Positions 31,642 through 42,433 of a stretch of DNA of 64,000 nucleotides are shown one piece after another (within the stretch, counting starts at the first letter, position 1; the number at the start of each line of letters is the position of its first letter). The notes beneath the pieces are model-generated. The model was given only the letters and a program-made list of their open reading frames with translations. It was not told the DNA's origin and made no database searches. Position numbers and translations under genes: made by a program. This DNA comes from Petaurus breviceps papuanus (lineage: Eukaryota; Chordata; Mammalia; Diprotodontia; Petauridae): assembly GCA_028583685.1 (NCBI GenBank), contig JAMXIF010001253.1, positions 33,251,634-33,315,633 of the forward strand, given 5' to 3'.

Positions 31642-32395
31642 CCCTTTCTGTGGTGGCAAAAAACTGGATATCAAAGGAATGTCCAACAATTGAGAAATGG
31701 GTAAATAAGTTTCAGTGTATGGATGTGATGGAGTGCTATTTTGCTATAAGAAATGAGGAAATACATGATAGCAAAAAGACATGGAAAGACTTATATAAAC
31801 TGATGTAGAATGAAGTAAGCAGAACTAGAAAAATGACAGTCTAATGTCAGTATCATAAAAATGAACAATTTTGTGGACTTTTATAAAATGATGAATGAAG
31901 TGAACAGAAATGAGAACTTTTTTTTTTTTTTTACAATGGCAATACTACAAAAACGAACAACTCTGAAAGCTTTAAGAACTTTGACCAATGCAGGGATCAT
32001 TCCAGACTCCAGAGGGTCCCAGAAGAGACATGCTATCTGTATAGAGAAGCAATGGATTTAGGTTATGGACAGACACACAGACATACATATCTGTGTGTAT
32101 AGTCATTGGAAAAATGTGTTTTGTTTGCATATTTGCTAAAAGAAAATTTCTTTTTAAATTTTCTAGTGGAGTGGGAAATGGGGAGGGAGAGAAAATCACT
32201 TGGTCATTAAAAAAATAGAGGTGAGAGGTGCTACAGATGTGAAAAGTTGCATGCATTTTAGATGAGGTCACTGTATTATTAATTTACTTAACTGTTTGAC
32301 TTTGTTACCAGAGACCTCTCATGAAGTAGGAGTGAGCTGTCAATATTTGTAATGTAAAAACAAATCAAGAAAACTGAAAGCTTAAAAAACAAATT
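31642..32395 (+). repeat. L1 3' end fragment nested in L2
   Basis: GTGGTGGCAAAAAACTGGAT, GATGGAGTGCTATTTTGCT, AGACTTATATAAACTGATG, GGATCATTCCAGACTCCAG, GGAGTGGGAAATGGGGAGG, then TGTAATGTAAAAACAAATC. A 5'-truncated L1 of the same type as 12930-13445. A T13 run interrupts it at about 31919. Confidence 0.75.
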
Positions 32396-32569
32396 CTTAG
32401 TGCCTTCTTCCCCAGACTATCCCCAATTTATCCTCTGTGTGTCTTGTTTGTACATAGTTTTGCGTGTCATCTCCCCCATTAGACTGGGGACTCCCTGAAA
32501 AAAGCAGGCACTGTTTTTGTTTTGTTGTATTTTTCCTTTCTTTGTATCCCCAGTGCTGAGCACAGCACT

Positions 32570-32805
32570 GGTTGTTATTGTTGTTGAATCTTTTCAGCCA
32601 TGTCTGACACTTTGCACCCCTATTTGGGGTTTTTTTGGCAAAGGTACTAGAGTATCATTTCCTTCTCCAGCTCATTTTACAAATGAGGAAACTGAGGAGG
32701 ATAGAGTTGCCTTGCCCAGGGTGACACAGCTAGCAAGTGTCTGAGGCTGGATTTGAACTCAGGAAGAAAATTCTTCCTGACCTCAGGCCAGTACTCTAAA
32801 TACTT
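32570..32805 (-). repeat. MAR1-type SINE
   Basis: GTTGTTATTGTTGTTGAATC tail, GGTTTTTTTGGCAAAGGTAC, GATTTGAACTCAGGAAG and a degraded head. Nested in the L2 end. Confidence 0.88.
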
Positions 32806-32992
32806 TGCCAAATATGTTTGCTGAAGGACCAAAATTCCGTCTCTTCCAATCTTTTTTTTTTTTTCTTAATTGCTCTCAATTATCTACTTACTAGCTTTCA
32901 CCACCTTTGCTGGCTTTTAGTCACATTTTCTCTACCAGTCCTCCAGCCTTATCTTTATAAGTGGCGAGATTCTGTAAAACATCAACTAAGCA

Positions 32993-33368
32993 CAAGGGGT
33001 TGGAAACCTGTGGCCTTGAGGCTACATGTGGCCCTCAAGGTCCTGAAATACAGCTCTTTGACCAAATCCAAACTTCACAAAACAAATCCCCTTGATACAA
33101 GGATTTGTTCTGTAAAACTTGGACTCAGTCAAAAGGCTGCATAGGGGCAGCCAGGTATCACAGTGAGTAAGAGCACTGGCCCCAGAGTCAGGATGACCTG
33201 GGATTGAATCCGGGCTCAGATACTTAGCACCAAACCCAGAAATAACTGGCTGTGTAACCTTGAGCAAGTTACTTAACCCCAATTGCTTTAAAAAAAAAAG
33301 GATTAAAAAAAAACCTAAGGACCTAGAAGGTCACATGTGTCCTGGAGGCCACAGGTTCCCCACCCATG
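32993..33368. mobile_element. hAT-like MITE (same family as 10261-10382) split by a SINE
   Basis: The left end CAAGGGGTTGGAAACCTGTG and right end CACAGGTTCCCCACCCATG are inverted repeats. Flanks ACTAAGCA and ACTACTAA agree at only 5 of 8 bases. A younger SINE sits at about 33143-33310. Confidence 0.75.
33143..33310 (+). repeat. Short poly(A) SINE nested in MITE
   Basis: AGGGGCAGCCAGGTATCACA head, GGCTGTGTAACCTTGAGCAA core, CCCCAATTGCTTTAAAAAAA tail. The only one of eight short SINE copies in plus orientation. Confidence 0.9.
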
Positions 33369-33379
33369 ACTACTAACTC

Positions 33380-34510
33380 ATACCTGCAACAGAGGAGAGC
33401 AAAAGTAGTTCCAGAAATGTCAACACCTGTAGTCTTACTCACCTCTCATTCAATCATTCCTTCAGCAGAGCTGGCTTTTCACTCACCATTGTCTATTGGC
33501 TATTGATGAAGTGCTAATTGGCATATCAGTTACTTGCCCAAGTAAAAAGAAAAGAAAACAAAACAAAACTTGTTCACCATTGAAGCATGCAATGATTTTA
33601 TTTCTAAAATGTTCCTAAAGTATAATACTTCCCAGTTTGCAATAGCTATGAGTGCAATTTTGGGTGGGCAGTTGTATAGTTACTTTCTTCCCCCAACTTC
33701 TACCTTCTCTCTGAACAGTTCCTTATAGAATATGATTCAGTTAGGGTTGGATTTAACTTTGATCTGATTCCCGAATTTGGAAGAGAATTATGCCAAAGAG
33801 TAGTAGAATCTGAGATGAATGAAAAGTCTGAGATAGTTATTGGATAATTAGTAGTCAATTTATTAACTATGCTAGCAAATAACCAATAAATTGATGGTCA
33901 CTGGTCTCTCTCTATAACCAAAGACAAACATCATGGAGATCATCGAATGCTTAAATGTCTTTGGAAAAGTGGGTGCCCCAAGAGGTGGAGGTTAGCCCCG
34001 ATTGGTGAATAATCAGTGGGGGTGGGGATGGACATATCAATAAGAAGAAAGGTAAAAAATCTTCAGCTACTCCTGCTGAGAACATGACTTGATCATGATA
34101 TCCAGATGCCTCCAGCAATCTGGACAAAGAAATCCATCTCTACCCAGACCACTCTGGTTTGGACAGGGACTTATTTCCAAAGGATAAGAACTTGCCTAGT
34201 CTGGATTCTGTTTGTAAGGTCTTCTACTTATGTTCTGTCTCACCAAAGTTTAAGAACCCAGAGGATTTGGGCAATTTCATCGATCAGCAATTGTCTTTCA
34301 GAGACTAGGTGAATAACCTACAGAGGCTGGTTTCCAAATAAGGAAATAGGAAGGGAAAATCTTAACCCTAATTTAATAATTGGTTATTAATATCAGAAAA
34401 ATAATAATTTTTCTCAAGATCATTAGGGTACAGAAAGATGTCCACGTCCACAGACTTGTCTGCTTTAGCTGTTACTGTCCTGGAGCTGCAATGGGACAAT
34501 TTATATTGTA
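33380..34510. other. Unassigned 1.1-kb stretch
   Basis: No repeat I can name and no convincing exon. It includes GCCCCGATTGGTGAATAATC near 33993 and TAATAATTGGTTATTAATATC near 34374, the latter homeobox-like. An unlisted LTR is possible. Confidence 0.3.
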
Positions 34511-34519
34511 TATCATATT

Positions 34520-35062
34520 ACTTTCTAATAATTGCAATAAGAATTACACTTATACAGACTGTAGGCTTGAGGCTTGCAAAGCATTTTACATATTTTATTT
34601 CATTTGGTCTTCACAAACCTGTCAGGTAGGTCTTATTGTTATTCTCATTTTACAGATGAGGAGATAGGCTGTGAGGAGGAATGTGATTTGCCCAAGGTCA
34701 TAAAGTTAATAAGTATCTGAGGCAGCATTGAATTCGGGTCTGACCTCAAGTTCAGGGAAGTTAGGTGGCCTCATGGATAGAACACTTTGACTTTGATTCA
34801 GGAAGGTCTGAGTTCAAATTTGACCTCAGACATTTACTAGGTATATAATGCTGGCTGGCAAAGTCACTTAACCTCAATCTGCCTCAGTCTTCTCATCTGA
34901 AAAAGGTGGATAAGAATGGCACCTCCCTTACAGGGTCATTGTGAGAATCAAATAGCATAATATTTAAAAAGCACTTAGCGCAGTGCTTGTCACATAGTAG
35001 GTAGTTAATAAATATTTGTTCCTGTCATCTTCCCCTATCCACTGGGCAATCCAGCTGCCTCA
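34520..35062 (-). repeat. MIR/THER SINE split by a sense SINE
   Basis: The antisense copy at 34520-34756 (GCTTGCAAAGCATTTTACAT, GATTTGCCCAAGGTCA) resumes at 35026-35062 with CCACTGGGCAATCCAGCTGC. The plus-strand MIR/THER between them (34757-35025) has GTCTGAGTTCAAATTTGACC and an L2-like tail CACATAGTAGGTAGTTAATA. Confidence 0.75.
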
Positions 35063-35130
35063 AAGTTTAGCTCAAGAAACACTTCCTCCACAAAATCTTC
35101 TCTGACCTCTACAGGGCTTATGTTTTGTTT
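35062..35130 (+). repeat. L2 LINE fragment
   Basis: TTAGCTCAAGAAACACTTCC, then AAATCTTCTCTGACCTC is the L2 segment that precedes its 3' end. Confidence 0.6.
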
Positions 35131-35179
35131 GTTTTTTTAAATCAGGCGGGCTTGGATAAAGGCAAAAATGGTACATTTA

Positions 35180-36050
35180 TCTAATTTTTAGAGGAGATAA
35201 AGCTGAAAGGAACAGCTAGTACAACCAGTTGAATTAGATGAAATTTGATAGGGATAAATGTGATAAATTTAATAAGGATATGTGTTACACATGAGTTCAA
35301 AAAAATCTTTCACAGCTTTAAAAAATCAATATGACAAAAAAAAATGGAGGAAGTAGACCTAGATAAAAAGAATGAAAAGTTTTACGAAAGAGAGCTTGGG
35401 ATTTTAGTAAACAGAAAATTCAATATTAATTAACTGTGTAATATGATAGTGAAGAAAACTAGTGTGATCTCAGGTTGCACTAAGAGATGACTAGCTTTCA
35501 ACGACAGGGAAAGTGAAAGTTCCATTGTATGCTGTTCTATTTGAACCCTGTCTGAAATAGTGTATTCACTTTTGGAGGTCACATTTTAGGAAGGATATTA
35601 TTGAAAAGCTGAACTATATTTAGAAAAAAGCAACCAGTGTAGTGACAGTCCTTGAGTCTGTGTCTTATGAAGACTGAGTGGAGATGTTTACCCTCGGAAA
35701 TAGAAAATTCAGACGGGACATGATAGCTGTCCTCAAGAATTAGAAGGTCTATCTATCATCAGAAACGTGTCTAGTCTGATTCTGCTAAGCTCCTGAGGGC
35801 ATAACAAGGAGGGATGGGTGGATGTTCCAGTCCAGGTTCAGTGTCAGGAAACATCTTGCTAACAATTAGGGTTATCCCAAAGTAGAATGACGCTGCTTTG
35901 GAGGCAGTGGGATACCCTTCTGGGGAGGTCTCCAAGTAGCAGCTGGATGCTGGTTTATAAAGTATTTTGTAGTCTATATGCAGGTTCTTTTATAGGTCTG
36001 GGGTGGCCTCTCAGGTCCCTTCTACTCTGAAATTCCATGGTACAGAGATT
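35180..36050 (+). repeat. CR1/L3-clade LINE
   Basis: CACTTTTGGAGGTCACATTT, TTAGAAAAAAGCAACCAGTG, GGACATGATAGCTGTCCTCA, GGAAACATCTTGCTAACAAT and CTCTCAGGTCCCTTCTACTC, in CR1 order. Confidence 0.75.
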
Positions 36051-36119
36051 TTCCTTCTCAATTTCTATGCTGATTATTGTTTGAACCACTTATTGGCTGC
36101 TTCCTGTATCATGGATTCA

Positions 36120-36258
36120 TCTGTTTATGTTTAATCTTACCAACTAGACTTCCCAACATAAGTGCAGAATTTATCTTTTATTTACTTTTAGTGTTTGTAA
36201 GATGGAGCAAAGTGCCTTGAATCTAGTTGTTGTTCAGTAGGTGTTTGATTGGTTGGTA
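36120..36258 (+). repeat. L2 LINE 3' end
   Basis: TTACCAACTAGACTTCCCAA, then GCAAAGTGCCTTGAATCTAG and TCAGTAGGTGTTTGATTGG. Confidence 0.6.
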
Positions 36259-36259
36259 G

Positions 36260-36840
36260 GACAGAATCCCCAATATAGATCACTTATAAAGAAATTTCCC
36301 ACTGGGTTAAGGGGGAGTGGCAAGCTCCCTTTGTTAGCTCTTGGAGCTCAGGTCCTGATTTATCTTCATGCCAGGTTCTGGGGCTTCCAAGATGATCTCT
36401 ATGTCTGATTCTTGTACAGCTTAGCTAATGACAAGACTAATTGGCAAGTTGCTTCCCCCTTATATTACATTTTTCTTTTGTTCCCAGCAACTTTGTTCTT
36501 GTCTCTTTAGGACATTTCTCCTCACATGCCGTTAATAACTGTGGCCTTCCTCAACTTTACCAGTGTATTGGCAGAATAATTGGAATCCCTTTCCTACAGG
36601 CATCACAGAGAGTTGACACTACCCCAAATTAATTAAGCAACTATGAAAACCCAGTAGCTCTAAGTTAGGATGAATACAAATAAAATGACTTTGGAGGGAA
36701 TGATTTTAGTTCTAGCTAGGAAACAAGATTTTTGCTGTCCTCATACCTAGAATACTGAAATGTTGGTTTATCCTGTTTTCCAAAGAACAATATTTTCTTT
36801 TTCTTTTTTAAACAGCCATTACCCCTAGGCAAGCCCCTTT
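36260..36840. other. Unassigned stretch
   Basis: No repeat or exon recognised. Confidence 0.3.
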
Positions 36841-36844
36841 TGAA

Positions 36845-37110
36845 AGGATGTATCTGGTATAATTTTTTAATCTGAAATTGAAGAAGTTGAGGTTCAAAGC
36901 CATTATGTGATGGACAAGAGGCTATATGTATCAAGTTGAAAATAGAAGATGGAGGTCTTGGTCTTCACTCCATCCAAAAGTCACTTTTCCATTATAGGTT
37001 GTACTTTTCTCACAGGATTCTCGAGGGATCAAAGGAGAGAATGCATGAAAAGGTTTTTGTAAGCTTTAAAGATCTATATAAAATTCAGTTATCATTATTA
37101 TTGTTATTGT
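36845..37110. repeat. Mixed MIR fragments
   Basis: An antisense MIR piece (TCTGAAATTGAAGAAGTTGA, about 36868) is followed by a sense MIR tail (AAAGGTTTTTGTAAGCTTTA, about 37050) ending in ATTATTATTG. Confidence 0.5.
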
Positions 37111-37129
37111 TTTTGTTGTTGAAGCTATT

Positions 37130-37235
37130 ATCGCTTATTCCGTATATGTTCTCATTGTTCCAAACGCTTTGCAGAACGAACACAGGATGCAGCTTCTGCT
37201 CTTGGGAACCTTATATTGTGGGTAGGACAAATCTC
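37130..37235 (-). repeat. L2 3' end, antisense
   Basis: TGCAGCTTCTGCTCTTGGGA, then ACCTTATATTGTGGGTAGG fits the complement of L2; it is diverged. Confidence 0.5.
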
Positions 37236-37374
37236 CTAGTGCTCCATGCCCCTTCCTTCCTTCCATTTCTTCCAAACATAGAAAAAGGGCACTGGAATAG
37301 AAAGTATGGGTCAATTCTGCTTTCTCCTATAGCATGGTGAGATGTAAACCTGGGACCAGCATTCAGATATCCTG

Positions 37375-38300
37375 ACCTACCCTCCATCCCCACTAATAAG
37401 TAGTGTGTCATTTAATCTTACTGTGCCTCAGTTTACATATTCCCTTTAAAATGATGAAAATAATTGTTTTATGTGACTACCAAAAGGCCAATCAAATAGA
37501 ATAGTATATAGAATACTGGACTTGTGTAATGTTAGTGGAATTTTGCATCTTCCCAGCCCATTGATAGCCCTCATGTGGAGCCCATTGAGGTAAACTTGCT
37601 TAGGGGAGGCTTGCTTGTAGGAAGACTTTCTCACCTTTTGGTAATTTCTAATTAGGCTTTGAGTCAAGAAGGTTGTGATACCTTCTGGCTCTGAGAAGTG
37701 TATATATACTCTGAGTTGGTATTTTGCTTTGGGGGCTTGCTTATGAGAAGGATCTTGTGATCCCCTGGTTGAGATTCTGAGTGGTTGTATTTTCATAGCT
37801 CTCTGATTGCTCAGATGTAAAGGCTCTCTAAATCTAGCGATTACGTAAAGTGTATAGTTGATTCAGGCAGTCAGAGCCCTGTCTGTTGGTCTTTATTTCT
37901 CTTCTTGTATTTTCTCTGTTTGTGTTCTCTCTGAAATTCAGGATGCTGACTTTTCCCCTGAACTAGTGAAATGTAAAAAAAAAAAAAAAGATTGTTGACC
38001 CCTTAAACCACTATCTTTCCTAGTAAAGAAGATCTAAGAACCTGTGCTAGCAGCCATCCTGAGTATGCCAGTGTTGTTGCTGCTAGGACTTAGAGTTAGG
38101 AAGATCTGAATTCAAATTTTGCTGCGGACCCAGGGAAGATCACTTAATCTCTCTCAGCCTTAGTTTCTTCCTTTTAAAAAACTGGGATAATAATAGCACC
38201 TTCCTCCCAGGATTGTTGTGAAAATAAAGAGATATTTGTAAAGTGCTTTGCAAACCTTACAGCGCTATATGAATGCTAATTATTAATATTATTATTATAT
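37375..38300 (+). repeat. MIR SINEs, the second split by an LTR
   Basis: A MIR core at 37375-37470 (GTGCCTCAGTTTACATATTC) is followed by a second MIR. This starts about 37490 (TATAGAATACTGGACTT), is interrupted by the LTR at 37525-38086, and resumes with GACTTAGAGTTAGGAAGATC through GTAAAGTGCTTTGCAAACC. Confidence 0.75.
37525..38086 (+). mobile_element. Solo LTR, marsupial ERV family B
   Basis: It begins TGTAATG and ends in a CTGCTA-type motif. The target duplication GACTT lies at 37519-37523 and 38087-38091 and restores a continuous MIR. Inner marks (TGAGATTCTGAGTGG, AGGATGCTGACTTTTCCCCT, AAGAACCTGTGCTAGC) match the copy at 50213-50766. No internal viral sequence is present. A fossil solo LTR, younger than MIR. 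Confidence 0.85.
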
Positions 38301-38539
38301 ATGTTTGTTAAATTGAACTGAATCAAGTCATATTACTTCTTAATTTATTGAAACTTAGGGCATGTTCTTGATATCTTTGTGTCTTTACCCATTCTCTCCT
38401 AGCTTTGTACCTTCTGGAAATTTGGTATGTGCCATCCATATACTTTTCTCAGTCTGGCAACATAATGTGGTTTGGTGGTCTGTGGTTGGTCACTTCTACC
38501 TCCAGTCATTTCCTTCAGTCTTCACCCCACTTTACTAAG

Positions 38540-38760
38540 GAATGAGAGGAGGAAAAGAGAAAGAGAAAAAGACAAGGAGAGACAGAGGGAAAGAAACAGA
38601 AAAAAGATGCAGAGAGACAGAGAGGTGGAATCAGAAAGAGAAAGAGACAGAGAGGGAAATAAAGACAGAGAGTAACATAGACCAAGAGATAGAAATTTAT
38701 ATAGTTACAGAGACAGATAGAAAGCTGAAGAGCGACAAAGGGAGGGAGGAGAAAGAGTTA
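38540..38760. repeat. GA-rich polypurine tract
   Basis: Imperfect AGAGACAGAGAG units over 220 bp on the plus strand. Charged R/E/K/D frames are artefacts. Confidence 0.95.
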
Positions 38761-38804
38761 CATAACCTGTTGGTCACTTAGCCAGTTAGGGAGGGATTTT
38801 AGTA

Positions 38805-39444
38805 GAGTTGATTCTCATGATTCAGGGTAGTTATGTTCTATGAAGTTGTTGCAGCACTGAATTAGTAAATTGTGAACTGCTCCTAAGGGAGCTGCAGGGT
38901 TAGATTCTTGTGAGTCTCTGGTCACAACATTTACTTTAGTACTTTCCAGAATGGCCTCATGTACAGATTGGTGAATTCCCTCTTCCTTTTTATGGATGCA
39001 TCATATTGTTGATTCATTAACATTGAACTCATGGCTAACAGCACTATAATTCATGCCTGAATGAAGCTTATCTAATACATGTATTTTCTCAGTAAGGCAC
39101 TTACAGCCTTCTTGTGCTTAGGAACACTAGACAGCACTTCAGCGCTTCTCTTGGGGGCCTTTTTAAACAGTGAAATCAACAACAAGATGCAGGAAAAATG
39201 CAAAAAAGTGGCACTAAATAGACCACAAAAAGTACACCTGTGTACAGGATGAGAGCTGAAATGGTAAGACAGAGTATTGCCTTGTTGGATCTCAACTAGT
39301 AACAGGTACTATGGGTGACTCAAATTTTTCACTACTTTCTACATTTCAGTGAATGACCCAGAAAACACATTTGGGATTATAAAGACATTTTATCAAGTAG
39401 ACAAATTTTCAAATACAGAATATGTAAATAATGAGGACTGGCTG
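38805..39444 (-). mobile_element. Tigger (Tc1/mariner) DNA transposon, short non-autonomous copy
   Basis: Flanked by TA dinucleotides (38803-38804 and 39445-39446), as expected of Tc1/mariner. Termini GAGTTGATTCTCATGATTC and, inverted, CAGCCAGTCCTCATTATTT are imperfect inverted repeats. The interior (TAGTTATGTTCTATGAAGTT, CACTGAATTAGTAAATTGTG) matches Tigger/MER2-type sequence known in eutherians. It keeps the transposase N-terminal remnant but lacks the DDE catalytic part, so it is internally deleted. Confidence 0.75.
38935..39160 (-). pseudogene. Tigger transposase N-terminal HTH remnant
   Basis: Minus-strand frames give SVPKHKKAV and, after a frame change, HVLDKLHSGMNYSAVSHE with FNVNESTI and IHQSVHEAILEST. 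This is the CENP-B/PSQ-type helix-turn-helix that opens Tigger transposases. A stop follows NESTI. The rest of the transposase is absent. Confidence 0.7.
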
Positions 39445-39459
39445 TACATTGATTGTGTA

Positions 39460-39715
39460 ACCTCCAGAGAGTACTCCTTGTAAGTGGTCTTCTTCCCCCT
39501 GACTTGTCCTGGGTTCAATAGCAGTATAGCAAATATAGTCTAGAATATACTCAAAAATTGCCAATATGTAAAATCTCAGTCTCAATCAATTTATCAAGTC
39601 CCCAGTCCATGGACTGACTTCTTCTCCTACCCTCTCCCTAGTTTACAGGATTCTACAATTCACTATTAATGACCACGAGATTTATTTATCAAACGTCACT
39701 AGAAAAGCAAATAGA
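39460..39715. other. Unassigned stretch
   Basis: Nothing recognised between the Tigger element and the tandem duplication. Confidence 0.25.
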
Positions 39716-39720
39716 ATAAC

Positions 39721-39986
39721 AGGTTGAAATGAAATGGTAGCTAGAATTCTTGTTTCCCTTTCTTCCTTAATGGTTCTCTTAGCTGGTCTTAGAGGAATGG
39801 AAGGGTAGAGAATTATAATATAAAAACAAACAAAAATACAAGCAATTATTAATAGGTTGAAATGAAATGGTAACTAGAATTCTTCTTTCCCTTTCTTCCT
39901 TAATGATTCTCTTAACTGGTCTGAGACGAATGGAAGGGTAAAGAATTAAAATATAAAAACATAAATACTGGGAATCTTGAATAGCC
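39721..39986. repeat. Two-copy tandem duplication, period 133 bp
   Basis: AGGTTGAAATGAAATGGTA begins units at 39721 and 39854. Both carry CTAGAATTCTT, TTTCCCTTTCTTCCTTAATG and GAATGGAAGGGTA with a few differences. Copy 2 loses similarity after about 39965. Confidence 0.9.
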
Positions 39987-39989
39987 CTA

Positions 39990-40435
39990 TGAGGAAACAA
40001 GGGAAAAAGAAGCAATGGACCAGAATCCTCCTGTCTCGGCAACTGCCACAACTAGTTTATCTCTGATACGGTCTCATCTGCATTCTTGTGCTTGGCTACT
40101 CTCCATCTCCTCTGGCCGTCTCTGGCCTATTCCTACCATATGCTTGCTTTCATCTTCCTTTCTTCACCTGTGTCCATGAATGCTCCACAGATATTGTACT
40201 TCACGCCTTACTTACTTACTTTTCCCTGCTTGTTATTCTAGTGGGCAGTAAACCTTTTCTATATTGTTTGCTCTGCATGGGAGGACAAGCAGTAGACTCA
40301 GTGAAATCTTCTCCCCCTTCCTGATTTTGTAGCCCATGTTAAAATCCTAGGTAGAAGTCCCTGCAAGGCTAAAGGAGCTGGTAACCTGATTATTTTGGGA
40401 AAGGTGAGCTTGTACACATTTTGGAATTCGTCAAA
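39990..40435. other. Unassigned stretch
   Basis: Ordinary sequence; no repeat or exon recognised. Confidence 0.3.
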
Positions 40436-40439
40436 TCCC

Positions 40440-40840
40440 TATGACTGTTATCCTCCAAGTTTTTCTGGATCTTATAAAGCCTGGGTTACATTGATAAAAA
40501 TGTTAAATAGCATAGGTCCAATCGATGCTTGGGGCACCCACCAGGAAACCTCCTTAAAGCTGCCATTGAATCACGAAGGACTACTCTTTGAATCCTACCA
40601 TTCAAACAATTCCAAGTCCATCTAACTAAATTATCATCTTATCTACACTTCTCCATCTTTTCTGTAAGCAGTGGGCCCTTTCATCAAAAACTCTGCTAAT
40701 GTCTAGGCAGACCATGTCTATAGTAGTGCCCTGATCTCCAAGTTTAGTAACTATGTCCAAAAAAAGGAAATAAGTTTAGTTTGGTATGACTTGTTCTTGA
40801 TGATGCTGTATGAGAAATGACATACGGGCATGAAGAAAAA
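40440..40840. repeat. CR1/L3-like LINE segment
   Basis: GGGGCACCCACCAGGAAACC, CATTCAAACAATTCCAAGTC, AATTATCATCTTATCTACAC, CAGACCATGTCTATAGTAGT and GTTTGGTATGACTTGTTCTT match a dispersed vertebrate LINE segment that I associate with CR1. Orientation not assigned. Confidence 0.45.
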
Positions 40841-41089
40841 GACAGTTTGCTCTCACCTCCCATTCCACTATATCTTGGCTGCCTTCCTCATTATGAAAAA
40901 CTACACTTGGCAGCTTAGTAATGAAAATAATGTAGAGATGCACAGTGAAACTATACGAGGTTTTTGCATAATTGCCAATTTAGAGACAATATAGCATATG
41001 ATTAGAAATTTCTAATGTTCAAAATGGACATATCTTTGTTTTTACTCAGTACATGAAAAAAAAAAAACACAACACAGCTATTACCCTAT

Positions 41090-41680
41090 GAATAGAGGGG
41101 TGGTATGATATATTGTGTGGTGGTGCATTGGACCAAGAAATGGATAAGTTAGCCTAAGTTTGGATTGAGTCTTGGCTCTTCCAGAAACTAATATGGTGAC
41201 CTTGGACAAATTCTGATAATAATAGTGAAAATAATAAAATAACCATAATACTTGAAATTTTCATCCTCATTTATAATTTACAAAGTGATCTATATACATA
41301 AAATGAGATATTTGTGAAGTACTTTGCATATCCTAAAATTCTATATAAATGCTTTGCTAGCTTATTATTTATTATTTTACTCGATCCTCTCAACAACCTT
41401 GTGAGCTAAGTACTACACACATTATTACCTTCATTTCACAGATGGGGAAACTAAAGCTCAGAGAGACTTGGTTGACTTGCTTGTGGTCACACAGCTAAGA
41501 ACCCAAAGCAAAATTCAGATTTGGGTTTCTCATCATTCTCAGCATAGTAAGTTTTCCCCTCTATCATACTGCTTCTTAAAATTGCTAGGCCTCAGTTTCC
41601 TTATCTATAAAACATGGGGATTGAATGTGCTGCTCTCTAATGTTACTTCCAGCCTGAATAATTCATGATTCTTTGATTTC
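41090..41680. repeat. Nested MIR mosaic (at least three copies)
   Basis: A sense MIR (GGTGGTGCATTGGACCAAG to GGTGACCTTGGACAAATTC) is cut at about 41218 and resumes at about 41580 (AGGCCTCAGTTTCCTTATCT, GTTACTTCCAGCC). Inside lies an antisense MIR (41222-41575), itself broken by a sense MIR tail (GTGAAGTACTTTGCATATCC, about 41315). Confidence 0.7.
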
Positions 41681-41689
41681 TGACCTTAA

Positions 41690-42235
41690 CATTTTAATTG
41701 GAGAGTTGGGCAAGAACCAGCTCTGTGATTCTATGAAGATATGCCAGTATGCCTCTTACAACATTTAAGCCCAATGTGGTATTACTCATTGTGTATCCTG
41801 GATCCACAATGTTTAAAACATTCTGACTTAATTTAAGCATCTCCCCCCATGATATCCTAGCAGTTTTTCTTCTGGCCATTAAATACCACTTTTCATCACA
41901 AAAGCTTCATCTTTGAATTTCTACACATTAATCACCATTGTCTTGGTAAATAGTTGGAAGGCAAAACAATGACTCAGGGATCAAGAAAAAAAGGACTAGA
42001 GAAACTGCAGGAATAACCTAGTGTAACTAGCAGTACTATTAAAGGAAACTCTGGTACTTTTCTTTGTTACTCATCTGGATGTCTGAAGATTTTCTTCTTT
42101 TGAAAGTAATACTTTTTGTAGAAGGTAGCTGGCAATGGGTACCCAGAAAGAATCATTTGGCAACCTTCTATTTTTTTTAAACTGGAAACCAGTTTTAAAA
42201 ATGTAAGGGAGTTAGTTGGTCAGAGGAGATCTTGA
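41690..42235. other. Unassigned stretch
   Basis: No repeat or exon recognised; AT-rich. Confidence 0.3.
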
Positions 42236-42253
42236 TCACTTTCTTAAGCTCTC

Positions 42254-42417
42254 TCTTTTTTTTTTGCTTTCTGGAGGGCAGTTGGGGTAAAGTGATTTGC
42301 CCAAGGTCACACGGCTAGTTTTTGTGGGTGTGTATTAAGTGTCTGAGGCCATATTTGAACTCAGGGCCTCCTGACTCCAGGGCCAGTGCTCTATTCACTG
42401 TGCCACCTAGCAGCCCC
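42254..42417 (-). repeat. Short poly(A) SINE with perfect 16-bp target duplication
   Basis: ACTTTCTTAAGCTCTC at 42238-42253 and 42418-42433. The body has CAGTTGGGGTAAAGTGATTT, the GTGGGTGTGTATTAAGTGTC insert and GCCACCTAGCAGCCCC. The intact duplication implies a fairly recent insertion. Confidence 0.96.
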
Positions 42418-42433
42418 ACTTTCTTAAGCTCTC

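Larger units (their letters stand above)
31075..32830 (+). repeat. L2 LINE broken by MIR, L1 and MAR1
   Basis: L2 segments at 31075-31405 (AAGATCTCCCCTGACCTGTC) and 31515-31640 (CTCCCTTCAAGTCTCAACT) run in order with 32396-32566 (TTAGACTGGGGACTCCCTG, GTATCCCCAGTGCTGAGCAC) and the last bases at 32806-32830. The gaps are filled by an antisense MIR (31405-31515), an L1 end and a MAR1. Confidence 0.75.

Noticed and set aside
38472-38781. Highly charged R/E/K frames
   Set aside because: Artefact of the GA-rich tract; the same holds for 56588-56920 on the other strand.
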